Shown here: positions 8,472 through 16,302 of the stretch, piece after piece
How positions within the stretch are numbered: position 1 is the stretch's first letter
Layout of the letters: the number at the start of each line of letters is the position of its first letter
Assembly (NCBI RefSeq): GCF_018918145.1
Contig: NZ_JAHLPX010000003.1
Location: forward strand, 62,001-126,000
Length of the DNA: 64,000 nt
From: Anaerotignum sp. MSJ-24
Lineage (GTDB): Bacteria > Bacillota > Clostridia > Lachnospirales > Anaerotignaceae
Direction of reading: 5' to 3'
Position numbers and translations under genes: made by a program
Notes under the pieces: generated by a model
The model's database searches: none
Seen by the model: the letters and a program-made list of their open reading frames with translations, nothing else
What the model was told of the DNA's origin: nothing

Positions 8472-8542
8472 CTATTGGAAAGCCAAAAGCAGCGGCTTTT
8501 TTACGCGATATGACCGAAAAGACTAGAAAGCAGGATATGTCA

Positions 8543-8725
8543 TCATTTGTCATTTCTTCTCAATGTAATAACTGCATGGCATATCAAGCCAAATACAAGA
8601 GAAAAACAGCCACCGCCAAATAGTGATGCTCCCCACCCTGCACCCGACATTGTCATAAAACCGCCAACAAAGAAAATACCAATGCCAAGAAATATCCCGA
8701 CACCATAAAAAAGTCCAATTGCCAT
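8543..8725 (-). CDS. Two-segment membrane tail, probably the frameshifted end of the HTH regulator
   Basis: A 60-residue, almost wholly hydrophobic stretch (GVGIFLGIGIFFVGGF and FSLVFGLICHAVITL) ending in RRNDK, i.e. two membrane helices. It has no good Shine-Dalgarno site and overlaps the preceding HTH reading frame. Reading back in this frame gives EKRQFNKYD joining the HTH protein exactly at an A7 run (8753-8759), so it is better seen as the C terminus of one membrane-anchored regulator. Confidence 0.6.
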   Translation of the reverse strand: MAIGLFYGVGIFLGIGIFFVGGFMTMSGAGWGASLFGGGCFSLVFGLICHAVITLRRNDK

Positions 8726-8997
8726 ATCATACTTATTAAATTGTCGTTTCTCTTTTTTTCACATGTTTCCATTTTTGTTATTACCTCCTTCGCAAAATCG
8801 TCCATGTGGACTCCAAAAAGAAAACAAATTTTTTTCAACGTATTTAAATCGGGTTCATTAACATCTCTCTCCCAATTCGATAGCGCCTGCCGGGTAACAT
8901 TCAATTTCCCAGCCAGTTCTTCCTGTGTCATTCCCGATTGTGTTCGCAGATGACGTATTTGCTTTCCTGTTGTAATATCCGTCTGTTTCTGGTTCAA
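8653..8997 (-). CDS. XRE-family HTH regulator (frame shifts to a membrane tail)
   Basis: The N-terminal 65 residues form a classic helix-turn-helix (GMTQEELAGKLNVTRQALSNWE). AGGAGG precedes a TTG start. The zero-frame product ends at residue 114 after an uncharacteristic tail. At 8753-8759 the message reads GAA AAA AAG, a perfect A_AAA_AAG heptamer; a -1 slip there gives a natural continuation into two membrane segments ending at 8543 (about 150 residues), the usual layout of HTH plus membrane-tail regulators. This may be programmed frameshifting, a one-base deletion, or a base-calling error. It lies downstream of tet on the same strand. Confidence 0.75.
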   Translation of the reverse strand: MNQKQTDITTGKQIRHLRTQSGMTQEELAGKLNVTRQALSNWERDVNEPDLNTLKKICFLFGVHMDDFAKEVITKMETCEKKRNDNLISMIWQLDFFMVSGYFLALVFSLLAVL

Positions 8998-9078
8998 AAT
9001 GGTTCCTCCTCTCTGATGCTGATTTTATCAATGATATTTCGCAATAGCCAGCAATGAACGTTTGCATTGCGCAAGATG

Positions 9079-10998
9079 TTACATTATCTTCTGAAACATA
9101 TGCCGGATCTTGTCTAAACGGCTGTTCGGGCGGCGTGGCTGAAACACAGGCTCGCCGGAAGTTTCCTGATACCCTTTTAATTCTGTAATGCAGACACTTC
9201 TTCCATTTGTATAAAAATTCAAATCATTTCTATATTCACCAATACAACGGGCAGGGATTTCCCCCTTAAAAATAACTTCATCTTTTTCAAGTCTGGTTGA
9301 TTCAATGATTGCGCAATACTTTGGTGCGTCATTATAAGCCCGTGAAAGATATTCCTGCGGTGCAAAAAGGGTAAAGGAAAGGTATGGTTCCAACAGTTGT
9401 GTTCCTGCTTTTTTCAATGCCTGCTCCAACACGACAGGCGCAAGAAAACGAAAATCAGCGGGGGTGCTGACCGGGCTGTAATAAACTCCATAATCAAAAC
9501 AAATTTGGCAGTCTGTCACTCCCCAGCCATATAAGCCCTGCTCCATTCCATAACGCACACCCTCCATGACGGCATTTTGAAAACTTTGGTTTAAATAGCC
9601 GAGAGATACCTCGCTTTTATATTGTGTTCCGCTTCCAACAGGAAGCGGTGTTACAGTCAAACCAATAGATGCCCAAAACGGATTCGGCGGCACTTCAATA
9701 TGAATCGTGTAGCTCGCTTTTTTTTGCGGTCTTTCCAGATAAATAACCGAAGGCTCTTTCATAGCCACGCCCACATGATATTTTTCTTCTAATAGCGAAC
9801 AAATAACTTCTAACTGTACTTTTCCCAAAAAAGATAATATAATCTCATGTGTAACAGTATCAATGTCAAAATGCAAAAGAGGGTCTGTATCAGCAATCTC
9901 TGTGAGGGCATTTAACAGGGCTTCCCTTTGCTCCGGCTTTTGCGGCTCTACCGTTGTCCGAAGTAATGGCATGGGATTATCAATCCGTGTTTTGTGAGGC
10001 AGGAGTTTTTCATTTCCCAGAATGTCGTTCAGTTTCAAAGTATCATCAGCTAAAATAACAATTTCTCCCGGACAGGCATGGTCAACCGGGACGATTTCAC
10101 CATTTGACGGAATACACATTTCTGTAATCTTTATTTTTTCCTTTTTTGACAGCAGCAGGGTATCCCGTAAATGGAGCGTCCCATGATACAGGCGTAAATA
10201 AGAAAGCCGTTTTTTCCGCTCTGTATACTCAACCTTAAAAACATATCCACATAATTCAGACTGAATATCGTCTGTTTCTGTAATGAAAGTTTCTGTAATC
10301 GCTTCAATCAGTTTTTCTGTTCCTAAATTGTCTTTTGCACTCCCATGATAAACAGGAAACAAAGAGCAGCATCTGGTTCTTTTGCACTTTTCATATTGTA
10401 ATTCCTGTATATCCAAAGAATCCTCTGCAACATATCGTTCTAATAGTTCATCGCTTCCGGAAATAATCATATCCCATTTGTCCAAATCAGAAATATCGGT
10501 CATGGTTATCTTTGGCGACAGGGAAACCTCCTGCATGACAATCATATCACTGGTAAGTTTATCTTTAATGCTTTGGTAAACACGCCGCAGGTCGATCCCA
10601 TTTTGGTCTATCTTATTTATAAAGATAATTGTCGGAATGTCCATTTTCTGAAGCGCATGGAATAATATACGGGTTTGTGCCTGTACGCCGTCTTTTGCCG
10701 AAATGACTAAAACAGCTCCGTCAAGGACAGATAAAGAGCGGTATGCTTCGGTTAAAAAATCCATATGACCGGGAGTGTCCACGATATTGATTTTATAATC
10801 ATTCCAGCAAAAAGAAGTAACCGCTGTCTGAATGGTAATTCCGCGCTGCCGTTCCAAAATCATAGTGTCTGTTCTTGTAGTTCCTTTATCCACGTTTCCT
10901 TGTTCCGCAATCGCTCCACTGGTGTACAGCAGGCTTTCCGTCAATGTTGTTTTTCCTGCGTCTACATGGGCGAGAATTCCAATATTGATTATTTTCAT
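9079..10998 (-). CDS. Ribosomal protection protein for tetracycline resistance, Tet(O)/Tet(W)/Tet(32) group
   Basis: A 639-residue EF-G-like GTPase that releases tetracycline from the ribosome. G motifs are AHVDAGKTT (residues 10-18), VDTPGHMD (about 74-81) and NKID (about 128-131); the C-terminal end [16 protein letters not shown] is the family hallmark. The length (639) fits the Tet(M/O/W/32) group; from memory it is not identical to Tet(O) or Tet(W), and exact allele naming needs a database comparison. GGAGG precedes the ATG. It is preceded by the classic short-peptide attenuator leader (11038-11298). Confidence 0.95.
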   Translation of the reverse strand: MKIINIGILAHVDAGKTTLTESLLYTSGAIAEQGNVDKGTTRTDTMILERQRGITIQTAVTSFCWNDYKINIVDTPGHMDFLTEAYRSLSVLDGAVLVISAKDGVQAQTRILFHALQKMDIPTIIFINKIDQNGIDLRRVYQSIKDKLTSDMIVMQEVSLSPKITMTDISDLDKWDMIISGSDELLERYVAEDSLDIQELQYEKCKRTRCCSLFPVYHGSAKDNLGTEKLIEAITETFITETDDIQSELCGYVFKVEYTERKKRLSYLRLYHGTLHLRDTLLLSKKEKIKITEMCIPSNGEIVPVDHACPGEIVILADDTLKLNDILGNEKLLPHKTRIDNPMPLLRTTVEPQKPEQREALLNALTEIADTDPLLHFDIDTVTHEIILSFLGKVQLEVICSLLEEKYHVGVAMKEPSVIYLERPQKKASYTIHIEVPPNPFWASIGLTVTPLPVGSGTQYKSEVSLGYLNQSFQNAVMEGVRYGMEQGLYGWGVTDCQICFDYGVYYSPVSTPADFRFLAPVVLEQALKKAGTQLLEPYLSFTLFAPQEYLSRAYNDAPKYCAIIESTRLEKDEVIFKGEIPARCIGEYRNDLNFYTNGRSVCITELKGYQETSGEPVFQPRRPNSRLDKIRHMFQKIM

Positions 10999-11037
10999 GT
11001 GATTGTCCTCCTTTTACAGCCCCAAAAGGGCATAAAA

Positions 11038-11072
11038 ATCCCCAGCAGTAAAATACTTTTACCACTGGGGAT
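11038..11072 (-). terminator. Attenuator hairpin in the tet leader
   Basis: On the minus strand ATCCCCAGTGGTAAAAG folds with CTTTTACTGCTGGGGAT-like sequence and is followed by TTTTTAT, a terminator just upstream of the tet start. The same layout is known for tet(M) in Tn916, where translation of the leader relieves termination. Confidence 0.85.
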
Positions 11073-11152
11073 TATAATTTGCGGACATACACATATACAG
11101 CATACACCTGTTTGTGATTGCTGTTTTTCGGATATGTCAAAATTGATAAGGC

Positions 11153-11256
11153 AAAAGTATTCTTAAATTGGGTACAAAAAACCAAGCCCCCACAAAAGGG
11201 ACTATCATAATCCTTTGTTCCCACTATTTGATTATAGTTTTATTTAAGAATACCTT
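11153..11256 (-). promoter_or_regulatory. Long-range leader stem of the tet attenuator
   Basis: Minus-strand AAGGTATTCTTAAAT (within 11241-11256), which also encodes the leader peptide, is complementary to AATTTAAGAATAC (within 11153-11169). Ribosome progress across the peptide would decide whether this stem forms. The mechanism is established for the tet(M) leader and inferred here. Confidence 0.65.
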
Positions 11257-11263
11257 GCCGCAT
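11240..11263 (-). CDS. Seven-residue tet leader peptide (MRQGILK)
   Basis: The short reading frame encodes MRQGILK and a stop, with AAGGAG about seven bases upstream. The same short peptide-coding sequence precedes tet(M) in Tn916-type elements. Its coding bases form one arm of the long-range stem. Confidence 0.75.
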   Translation of the reverse strand: MRQGILK

Positions 11264-11292
11264 ATTTTTTACTCCTTTTTTGGAATGATGCT

Positions 11293-11298
11293 ATTATA
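11293..11298 (-). promoter_or_regulatory. -10 box of the tet leader promoter
   Basis: Minus-strand TATAAT lies about 30 bases before the leader peptide start, in the same position as in the tet(M) promoter. No good -35 hexamer is visible at 17 bases. Confidence 0.6.
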
Positions 11299-11360
11299 TC
11301 ACATTAGTTTTAGGAAAGAAAGTACCTAAAAGAAATTTTTCTTCCCCTTATATGTAACAA

Positions 11361-11603
11361 TCATACCGACTTTCTGGCGTTCAGAATGGTTTCTGCTGTC
11401 TGCTGTGGTGTTTGGTTGGAATTGTCCAGCCAAAAGCCGATCCGTGGTGTTGTCTGCATAAATGTATCGTATAAGGTTTCAACCGTAAAGCCGGAATAGC
11501 CTGTTTTCTCCCTGTATCGTTCCCTTCCTTTTATTGTTTCCACATCTGGACAAAGAACGACAACCTCAACAGGGTATTTATGCGGCACAAAAAATATGTA
11601 CAT
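11361..11603 (-). pseudogene. C-terminal fragment of a P-loop kinase-like protein
   Basis: About 80 residues resembling the C-terminal half of small P-loop phosphotransferases: VVVLCPDVETIKGRERYREK, then GFTVETLYDTFMQ, then a closing WLDNSNQTPQQTAETIL. The Walker A half is missing and there is no Shine-Dalgarno site in front of the possible ATG at 11603, so it is most likely a remnant trapped next to tet. It is transcribed toward the tet promoter. Confidence 0.6.
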
Positions 11604-11720
11604 GTAACTAATTCAACACATTTATAATTTGAATAGGGACATTATAGCATTTACTAAATACAAATTCAATGTATACGGAAATAAAGATATAAGGAGTGGG
11701 AAGGATTCCGCCGTAGTCGG

Positions 11721-11760
11721 CATTGTAGGAAAATCCAAAAGTTTAGATTTTCCCACAATG
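11721..11760. repeat. Near-perfect palindrome near the right end of the element
   Basis: CATTGTAGGAAAATC (11721-11735) pairs with GATTTTCCCACAATG (11746-11760) with one mismatch and a 10-base loop. It lies in the non-coding right end (11604-11849). There is no T run after it, so a terminator is unlikely; a recombinase accessory site or a replication origin element are possibilities. Confidence 0.55.
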
Positions 11761-11828
11761 CTTATCTTTTGGTCTTTGGTTCGGAATAGTGTAGTGCTGG
11801 CGGTCTATCTCTTGTTTTCGGTTGCTTG

Positions 11829-11849
11829 CTTCCTTACCGTACATGAGCA
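11829..11849 (-). repeat. Right terminal inverted repeat of the element
   Basis: The reverse complement begins TGCTCATGTACGG and matches the left end (232-252) at 16 of 21 bases, starting immediately inside the TT core. Confidence 0.75.
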
Positions 11850-13189
11850 TTAAACTCAGGCTTAAAAACATAATCGGCAGAAGTGAAATAAATGCATTGG
11901 AAAGAATTAAATATGTCGCTGATCACGATCAGCTTACGGGTTTGTATAACAGAAATAAATTTTTTGAATGTACAAGAAAGCTGATAGACGAGCATGAGGA
12001 CACGCTTTTTGCTTTTATACATTGTGATATAGACAGATTCAGACTTGTTAATTCATATTTCGGAGAAGAAGAAGGCGATAAGCTCATAAAATTTATGGGC
12101 AGAAACGTAAAACAAGCTGAAAAGAGATTTCCGTTTTGCACATATGGCAGAATAGAATCAGATGTATTTTGCGTTGTTGTTCCTTATTTTGAAGATGTTG
12201 TGGAAAAAGCCATCAAAGATTTTACGGAGGCATTGATTAATTATAATCCTTCGTACTATATAGAACCGTCTTTCGGAATATATATTATAGATACAAGAAA
12301 TACTTCTGTAGAAACAATGTATTCACGTTCGGCCATGGCGGCAAAAAAATGTAAGGACAAGTATATGACCTATACTGCATTTTATGATAACGGAATGGCA
12401 GAAGAGCTTTTTAATAAACAGGAGCTTATCAACGATATGCAGGAGGCTTTGGAAAATGAACAGTTCGTTGTTTATTTTCAGCCGAAATACAGCCTTAAGA
12501 AAAAAGCATTTTGCGGAGCAGAGGCACTTGTCAGATGGAATCATCCGAGAAAGGGCTTTATATCTCCGGGAGAATTTATCCCGATATTTGAACAAAACGG
12601 ATTTATTGCACAGCTTGATTATTATGTTTGGGAACATACATGTATTCTGTTGAGAAAATGTATAGATCTCGGACTTAATCCGGATCCTGTTTCGGTAAAT
12701 ATATCAAGAGTAAATATGTATAATACAAGACTTGTTGAAATAATATCATTGCTTACGAAAAAATATAATCTTCCTAATTCTATTCTTAATCTTGAGCTTA
12801 CCGAAAGTGCATATATGGATAATCCGGATACCATGATAAAAATAGTTATGGCACTCCAGAAAAAAGGCTTTGTTGTTATGATGGACGATTTCGGAAGCGG
12901 ATATTCTTCGCTCAATACGCTTAAGGATATACCAGTTGATTATCTTAAAGTAGATATGAAATTTCTTCCGACAGGCAAAAGCAACGGAAGAAGCGAGAAA
13001 ATACTTGTTTCGGTTGTCAAAATGGCAAAACTGCTTGACTTGCCGGTTATAGTTGAAGGCGTGGAAACGGAAGAGCAGAAGGATTTTTTGGAAAGCATTT
13101 CATGTGAATATGTTCAAGGTTATTATTTTGCAAGACCGATGTCTCCAATGGATTATGAAGAGATACTGCGTGAAAGCGTAATGGCATAA
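11843..13189 (+). CDS. Degenerate GGDEF plus EAL domain protein (c-di-GMP phosphodiesterase), 5'-truncated by the element
   Basis: About 448 residues remain after loss of the receiver domain. The GGDEF domain (about 20-170) has the opening DHDQLTGLYNRNKFFE, but the active-site motif reads ESDVF in place of GGDEF, so cyclase activity is unlikely. The EAL domain (about 190-440) keeps EAL in GAEALVRW, the ExT-type glutamate in LELTES, DDFGSGYSS and the late VEGVET, all needed for c-di-GMP hydrolysis. The element donates an in-frame ATG (11843) and an earlier TTG (11822), but no Shine-Dalgarno site, so expression is uncertain. Originally this was a REC-GGDEF-EAL response regulator. Confidence 0.88.
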   Translation: MSIKLRLKNIIGRSEINALERIKYVADHDQLTGLYNRNKFFECTRKLIDEHEDTLFAFIHCDIDRFRLVNSYFGEEEGDKLIKFMGRNVKQAEKRFPFCTYGRIESDVFCVVVPYFEDVVEKAIKDFTEALINYNPSYYIEPSFGIYIIDTRNTSVETMYSRSAMAAKKCKDKYMTYTAFYDNGMAEELFNKQELINDMQEALENEQFVVYFQPKYSLKKKAFCGAEALVRWNHPRKGFISPGEFIPIFEQNGFIAQLDYYVWEHTCILLRKCIDLGLNPDPVSVNISRVNMYNTRLVEIISLLTKKYNLPNSILNLELTESAYMDNPDTMIKIVMALQKKGFVVMMDDFGSGYSSLNTLKDIPVDYLKVDMKFLPTGKSNGRSEKILVSVVKMAKLLDLPVIVEGVETEEQKDFLESISCEYVQGYYFARPMSPMDYEEILRESVMA

Positions 13190-13208
13190 AAACAGAATAA
13201 TGTTTGAT

Positions 13209-13249
13209 AAAAAAGCTTTGGGTACATTGATTGTGCCTGAAGCTTTTTT
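13209..13249 (+). terminator. Terminator behind the EAL gene
   Basis: AAAAAAGCTT (13209-13218) pairs with AAGCTTTTTT (13240-13249), ending in a T run. It separates the signalling gene from spoVA. Confidence 0.8.
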
Positions 13250-13299
13250 GCGTATATTATGGTACAAAATGCACATACTTCTAAAACGGAGGTGATATT

Positions 13300-13920
13300 T
13301 TGGATATTTTTATAAAGCCTAAGAAAAAAATAAGCGTAATAGGCAAAAAAGCTGTTTTGTTGAAGGACGCCGCTGATATTTATTGCCAGGACGGAAAAAA
13401 TCTTGATATAGGAAACACCATTGTTTTTAATATACCGGAGGATAAAAAAAGAAGCTATATTATATCCTCTATTGATATTATACGGGCGATAGGAGATAAG
13501 CTTCCGAATGCCACAATAAACAATATCGGAGAAATGGATACTCTTGTGGAATATGCTCCTAAGGCTAAAAAGCCGAATACGGTCTGGAATTGGATTAAAA
13601 CTGCGTTTGTTACGGTTACGCTTTTCGGAGGCTCAATGGTCGCCATAATGAGCTTTCACTCTGATGCACAGATAACAGATGTGTTTTCAACCATGTATCA
13701 TCTTGTTTTCGGAGTATGGACTGATATTCCTTATGTTATTTTTATTCCGTATAGTATAGGTCTGGCAGTCGGAATTATAGTATTCTACAATCATTTTATG
13801 GGCAGAAAGCTGTCCGATGATCCTACGCCCATTGAAGTTCAGATGTCAACCTATGAGAAAGAAACAACAGACAGCGTTATTGATAATCTGAATAAGGAGA
13901 AACAGAATGAATTTACTTAA
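13300..13920 (+). CDS. spoVAA: Stage V sporulation protein AA
   Basis: A 206-residue first member of the spoVA operon, whose products form the channel for dipicolinic acid uptake into, and release from, the spore. The N-terminal half is soluble (IFIKPKKKISVIGKKAVLL), with two membrane helices near residues 105-125 and 140-165. A TTG start follows GGAGGTGAT. Upstream, GTATA at 13252 and CATACTT about 18 bases later weakly resemble a SigG promoter. It overlaps spoVAB by 14 bp. Confidence 0.85.
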   Translation: MDIFIKPKKKISVIGKKAVLLKDAADIYCQDGKNLDIGNTIVFNIPEDKKRSYIISSIDIIRAIGDKLPNATINNIGEMDTLVEYAPKAKKPNTVWNWIKTAFVTVTLFGGSMVAIMSFHSDAQITDVFSTMYHLVFGVWTDIPYVIFIPYSIGLAVGIIVFYNHFMGRKLSDDPTPIEVQMSTYEKETTDSVIDNLNKEKQNEFT

Positions 13921-14332
13921 ATATATTTTTCTTATACTGTTCGGAATAGGCGGAGGAGTTACAATATCTGCCGGAGTATTTGCACTGATAACAACAATAG
14001 GCATAGTTCCGAGAATGGCAGAAAAAACAGAAACACAGGAGCATTTGCGGATATATGAAAGTGCCATATCGGTCGGAGGTATTTTCGGAACACTTGAAAT
14101 GTATTCGGCAATTCCTTTGCCTGTCGGCGGTTTTGTGACTGCTGTATTTTTTCTTTGTGTAGGCGTATTTGTAGGTGAGCTTGCTGTTTCGATAGCAGAG
14201 GTGATAAATGTTTTTCCTATATTTATGCGAAGGGCAAGACTGACAAAAGGACTTACGGTTATTATTACAGCTATTGCATTGGGAAAATCAATAGGTTCAT
14301 ATCTTTATTTTACTGTAAACGGATTTTATTGA
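13907..14332 (+). CDS. spoVAB: Stage V sporulation protein AB
   Basis: A 141-residue integral membrane protein with four hydrophobic segments (for example LILFGIGGGVTISAGVFALI near the start and a final KGLTVIITAIALGKSIGSY). Position between spoVAA and spoVAC and the length fit SpoVAB, an inner spore membrane partner of the DPA channel. Starts with ATG inside the end of spoVAA; AAGGAG precedes. Confidence 0.85.
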   Translation: MNLLKYIFLILFGIGGGVTISAGVFALITTIGIVPRMAEKTETQEHLRIYESAISVGGIFGTLEMYSAIPLPVGGFVTAVFFLCVGVFVGELAVSIAEVINVFPIFMRRARLTKGLTVIITAIALGKSIGSYLYFTVNGFY

Positions 14333-14363
14333 TACAAATGATTTGTTGAAAGGAGATTTTATA

Positions 14364-14825
14364 TTGAATCAATCCGAAAAAATAAAAAAACAAATGGAAT
14401 ATAGCCATATGGTTCAGAAGGCATCACCGGACAGTCCTATAATTATGGATTGTGTTAAGGCATTTGTTTCCGGCGGCATTATATGCTCAATAGGACAAAT
14501 GCTAAGAAATTATTTTACCGGACAAGGTTTGAGCCAGGACGATACAGGGCTTGCGGTTTCGCTTATATTGATTGCTGCATCAGTGCTTTTGACCGGTCTC
14601 GGTCTGTTCGGAAAGATAGGAAAATTCTGTGGAGCCGGTACGATAGTGCCGATAACCGGCTTTGCCAATTCTGTGGCATCTCCGGCTATTGAGTTCAAAA
14701 AAGAAGGCTGGGTATTCGGACTCGGAGCGAAAATGTTTCAGGTTGCCGGGCCTGTAATTGTGTACGGTACGGTGACATCAATATTTGTAGGAATAATATA
14801 CTATTTAGCGAAGCTGGTGATGTGA
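14364..14825 (+). CDS. spoVAC: Stage V sporulation protein AC
   Basis: A 153-residue membrane protein of the SpoVAC/SpoVAEB fold with the repeated motif FVSGGIICSIGQ and GAGTIVPITGFANSVASPA. SpoVAC acts as a mechanosensitive channel for dipicolinic acid in Bacillus. The TTG at 14364 (LNQSEKIKK) is chosen because AAAGGAG lies eight bases before it; a TTG seven codons upstream would put that site inside the gene. Confidence 0.9.
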   Translation: MNQSEKIKKQMEYSHMVQKASPDSPIIMDCVKAFVSGGIICSIGQMLRNYFTGQGLSQDDTGLAVSLILIAASVLLTGLGLFGKIGKFCGAGTIVPITGFANSVASPAIEFKKEGWVFGLGAKMFQVAGPVIVYGTVTSIFVGIIYYLAKLVM

Positions 14826-14826
14826 T

Positions 14827-15864
14827 TTGATAAGAAAAAGACTTGGAAGACATACGGTTAAGCTCGACAATCCTGTTTATATAGCCTCTGCGGCATCGAC
14901 AGCCGGAAAGAAGGAAAGCGAAGGACCGTTGGGAGAGTTTTTTGACATAACGCTCGGCGATGACAAATTCGGAGAAAGTACATGGGAAAAGGCAGAAAGC
15001 CGAATTGTTGCCGAAAATATGCAGCTTGCTATTAAAAAAGCGTCAATGACGGCAAGTGATATTGATTATTGTATAACGGGAGATTTGCTTAACCAGATTA
15101 CAGCATCGGTATTCGGCATAAAGGAGATAAATATACCGTTTGTCGGTGTTTACGGAGCCTGTTCGACAATGGGAGAGGCGATGGGACTGGGAGCAATGCT
15201 CATCGACGGCGGCTTTGCGGAAAATGTTCTCGTAGGAGCATCAAGCCATTTCTGTGCCGCCGAAAAGCAGTTCAGAGCACCTCTCGGAATGGGCTCGCAA
15301 AGACCGCCTACATCAACATGGACAACAACCGGTGACGGTGCGGTTGTGCTGACGAAAAACGGAAATGACGGTATGCCGTTCATAACCGAGGTATTGACAG
15401 GTGATATAGTTGATATGAATATAAAAGATCCCAATAATATGGGTGCGGCAATGGCACCTGCGGCGGCAGAGCTGATGACAGCGTATTTTAAGGAAACAAA
15501 AAGAGAGCCGGAGTATTTTGACGTTATAGCAACAGGTGATCTCGGTTATACGGGAAAAACACTTGTTACTGAACTGCTTGCATCAGAAGGCTGGGCATTG
15601 GACAGCAGATATACTGATTGCGGAATAGAAATATTCGATAAGGACAGCCAGGATACTCATAGCGGAGGAAGCGGCTGTGCATGCTCGGCTTTGGTGTTTA
15701 CCGCAAAGTTTTATAAGCTTCTTGCGGAAGGCAAAATTAAAAAAATGCTTTTTATGCCGACCGGAGCACTTATGAGTCCGACAAGCAGTCAGCAGGGTGA
15801 AAGCATACCGGGAATAGCACACGGAGTTGTTATAGAAAGCAGGTGTTGTAATGGACATATTTAA
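14827..15864 (+). CDS. spoVAD: Stage V sporulation protein AD
   Basis: A 345-residue thiolase-fold protein that binds dipicolinic acid on the spore inner membrane. Family marks are GVYGACSTMGEAMGLGAML (about residues 107-125), the SHFCAAEKQFR segment and HSGGSGCACSA near residue 280. TTG start two bases after the spoVAC stop. The last 14 bases overlap the start of spoVAE. Confidence 0.92.
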   Translation: MIRKRLGRHTVKLDNPVYIASAASTAGKKESEGPLGEFFDITLGDDKFGESTWEKAESRIVAENMQLAIKKASMTASDIDYCITGDLLNQITASVFGIKEINIPFVGVYGACSTMGEAMGLGAMLIDGGFAENVLVGASSHFCAAEKQFRAPLGMGSQRPPTSTWTTTGDGAVVLTKNGNDGMPFITEVLTGDIVDMNIKDPNNMGAAMAPAAAELMTAYFKETKREPEYFDVIATGDLGYTGKTLVTELLASEGWALDSRYTDCGIEIFDKDSQDTHSGGSGCACSALVFTAKFYKLLAEGKIKKMLFMPTGALMSPTSSQQGESIPGIAHGVVIESRCCNGHI

Positions 15865-16204
15865 GGCGTTCTGGGTTGGCGGAATTATATGCGTTATAGG
15901 ACAGATTTTGATTGATAAAACAAAACTCCAGCCAGGAAGAATATTGGTTATGTATGTCTGTATAGGCTGTGTTCTTGGAGCATTGGGGCTTTATAAGCCG
16001 CTTGTGGATTATGCCGGAGCCGGAGCAACAGTTCCGCTTACCGGCTTTGGATATAATCTTGCGAAGGGTGTTATAGAAGAGGTTGATTCAAGCGGATTTC
16101 TTGGAATATTTACCGGCGGATTAAAGGCCGCCGCCGGAGGAATATCGGGTGCAGTTGCGTTTTCATGGCTTGCGGCAGTGTTCTTTAATCCAAAAGAAAA
16201 GTAG
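15851..16204 (+). CDS. spoVAE: Stage V sporulation protein AE (SpoVAEB type)
   Basis: A 117-residue membrane protein that shares with SpoVAC the pattern FWVGGIICVIGQ and GAGATVPLTGFGYNLAKG. It starts within the last codons of spoVAD and closes the operon; no SpoVAEA or SpoVAF follows. It works with AC and AD in dipicolinic acid transport. Confidence 0.9.
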   Translation: MDIFKAFWVGGIICVIGQILIDKTKLQPGRILVMYVCIGCVLGALGLYKPLVDYAGAGATVPLTGFGYNLAKGVIEEVDSSGFLGIFTGGLKAAAGGISGAVAFSWLAAVFFNPKEK

Positions 16205-16302
16205 AAAATTTAGCTAAATGCAGATAGATATAAAATCTGTTTGATATATATGCTTATATGAGTTAAAATAATGGTATCTGAAAACTTAAGGGGGAGAACA
16301 TC

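Larger units (their letters stand above)
230..11851. mobile_element. Integrative mobilizable element of about 11.6 kb carrying tetracycline resistance
   Basis: The element runs from the serine recombinase end (left) to a non-coding right end. Boundaries are set by three agreeing signals: the host reading frame breaks at 231 and resumes at 11852; a TT dinucleotide is present at both junctions (230-231 and 11850-11851); and 21-bp imperfect inverted repeats start immediately inside both TTs. Genes, almost all on the minus strand, are recombinase, tnpW, dnaC-like, replication initiator, small protein, mobA, mobC, HTH_16/sigma-like pair, methyltransferase, HTH regulator and tet. The recombination and mobilization half is visibly GC-rich, whereas the methyltransferase-to-tet half is AT-richer, so it is a mosaic. 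No conjugation (type IV secretion) genes are present. A GA core is an alternative to TT and is discussed in the findings. Confidence 0.88.

Noticed and set aside
230-11851. Self-transmissible conjugative element
   Set aside because: Relaxase, MobC and likely oriT are present, but no coupling protein or type IV secretion genes, so it is only mobilizable.
11629-11853. 75-codon plus-strand frame at the right end of the element
   Set aside because: No ribosome site; it runs across the palindrome and the junction, so it is unlikely to be real.
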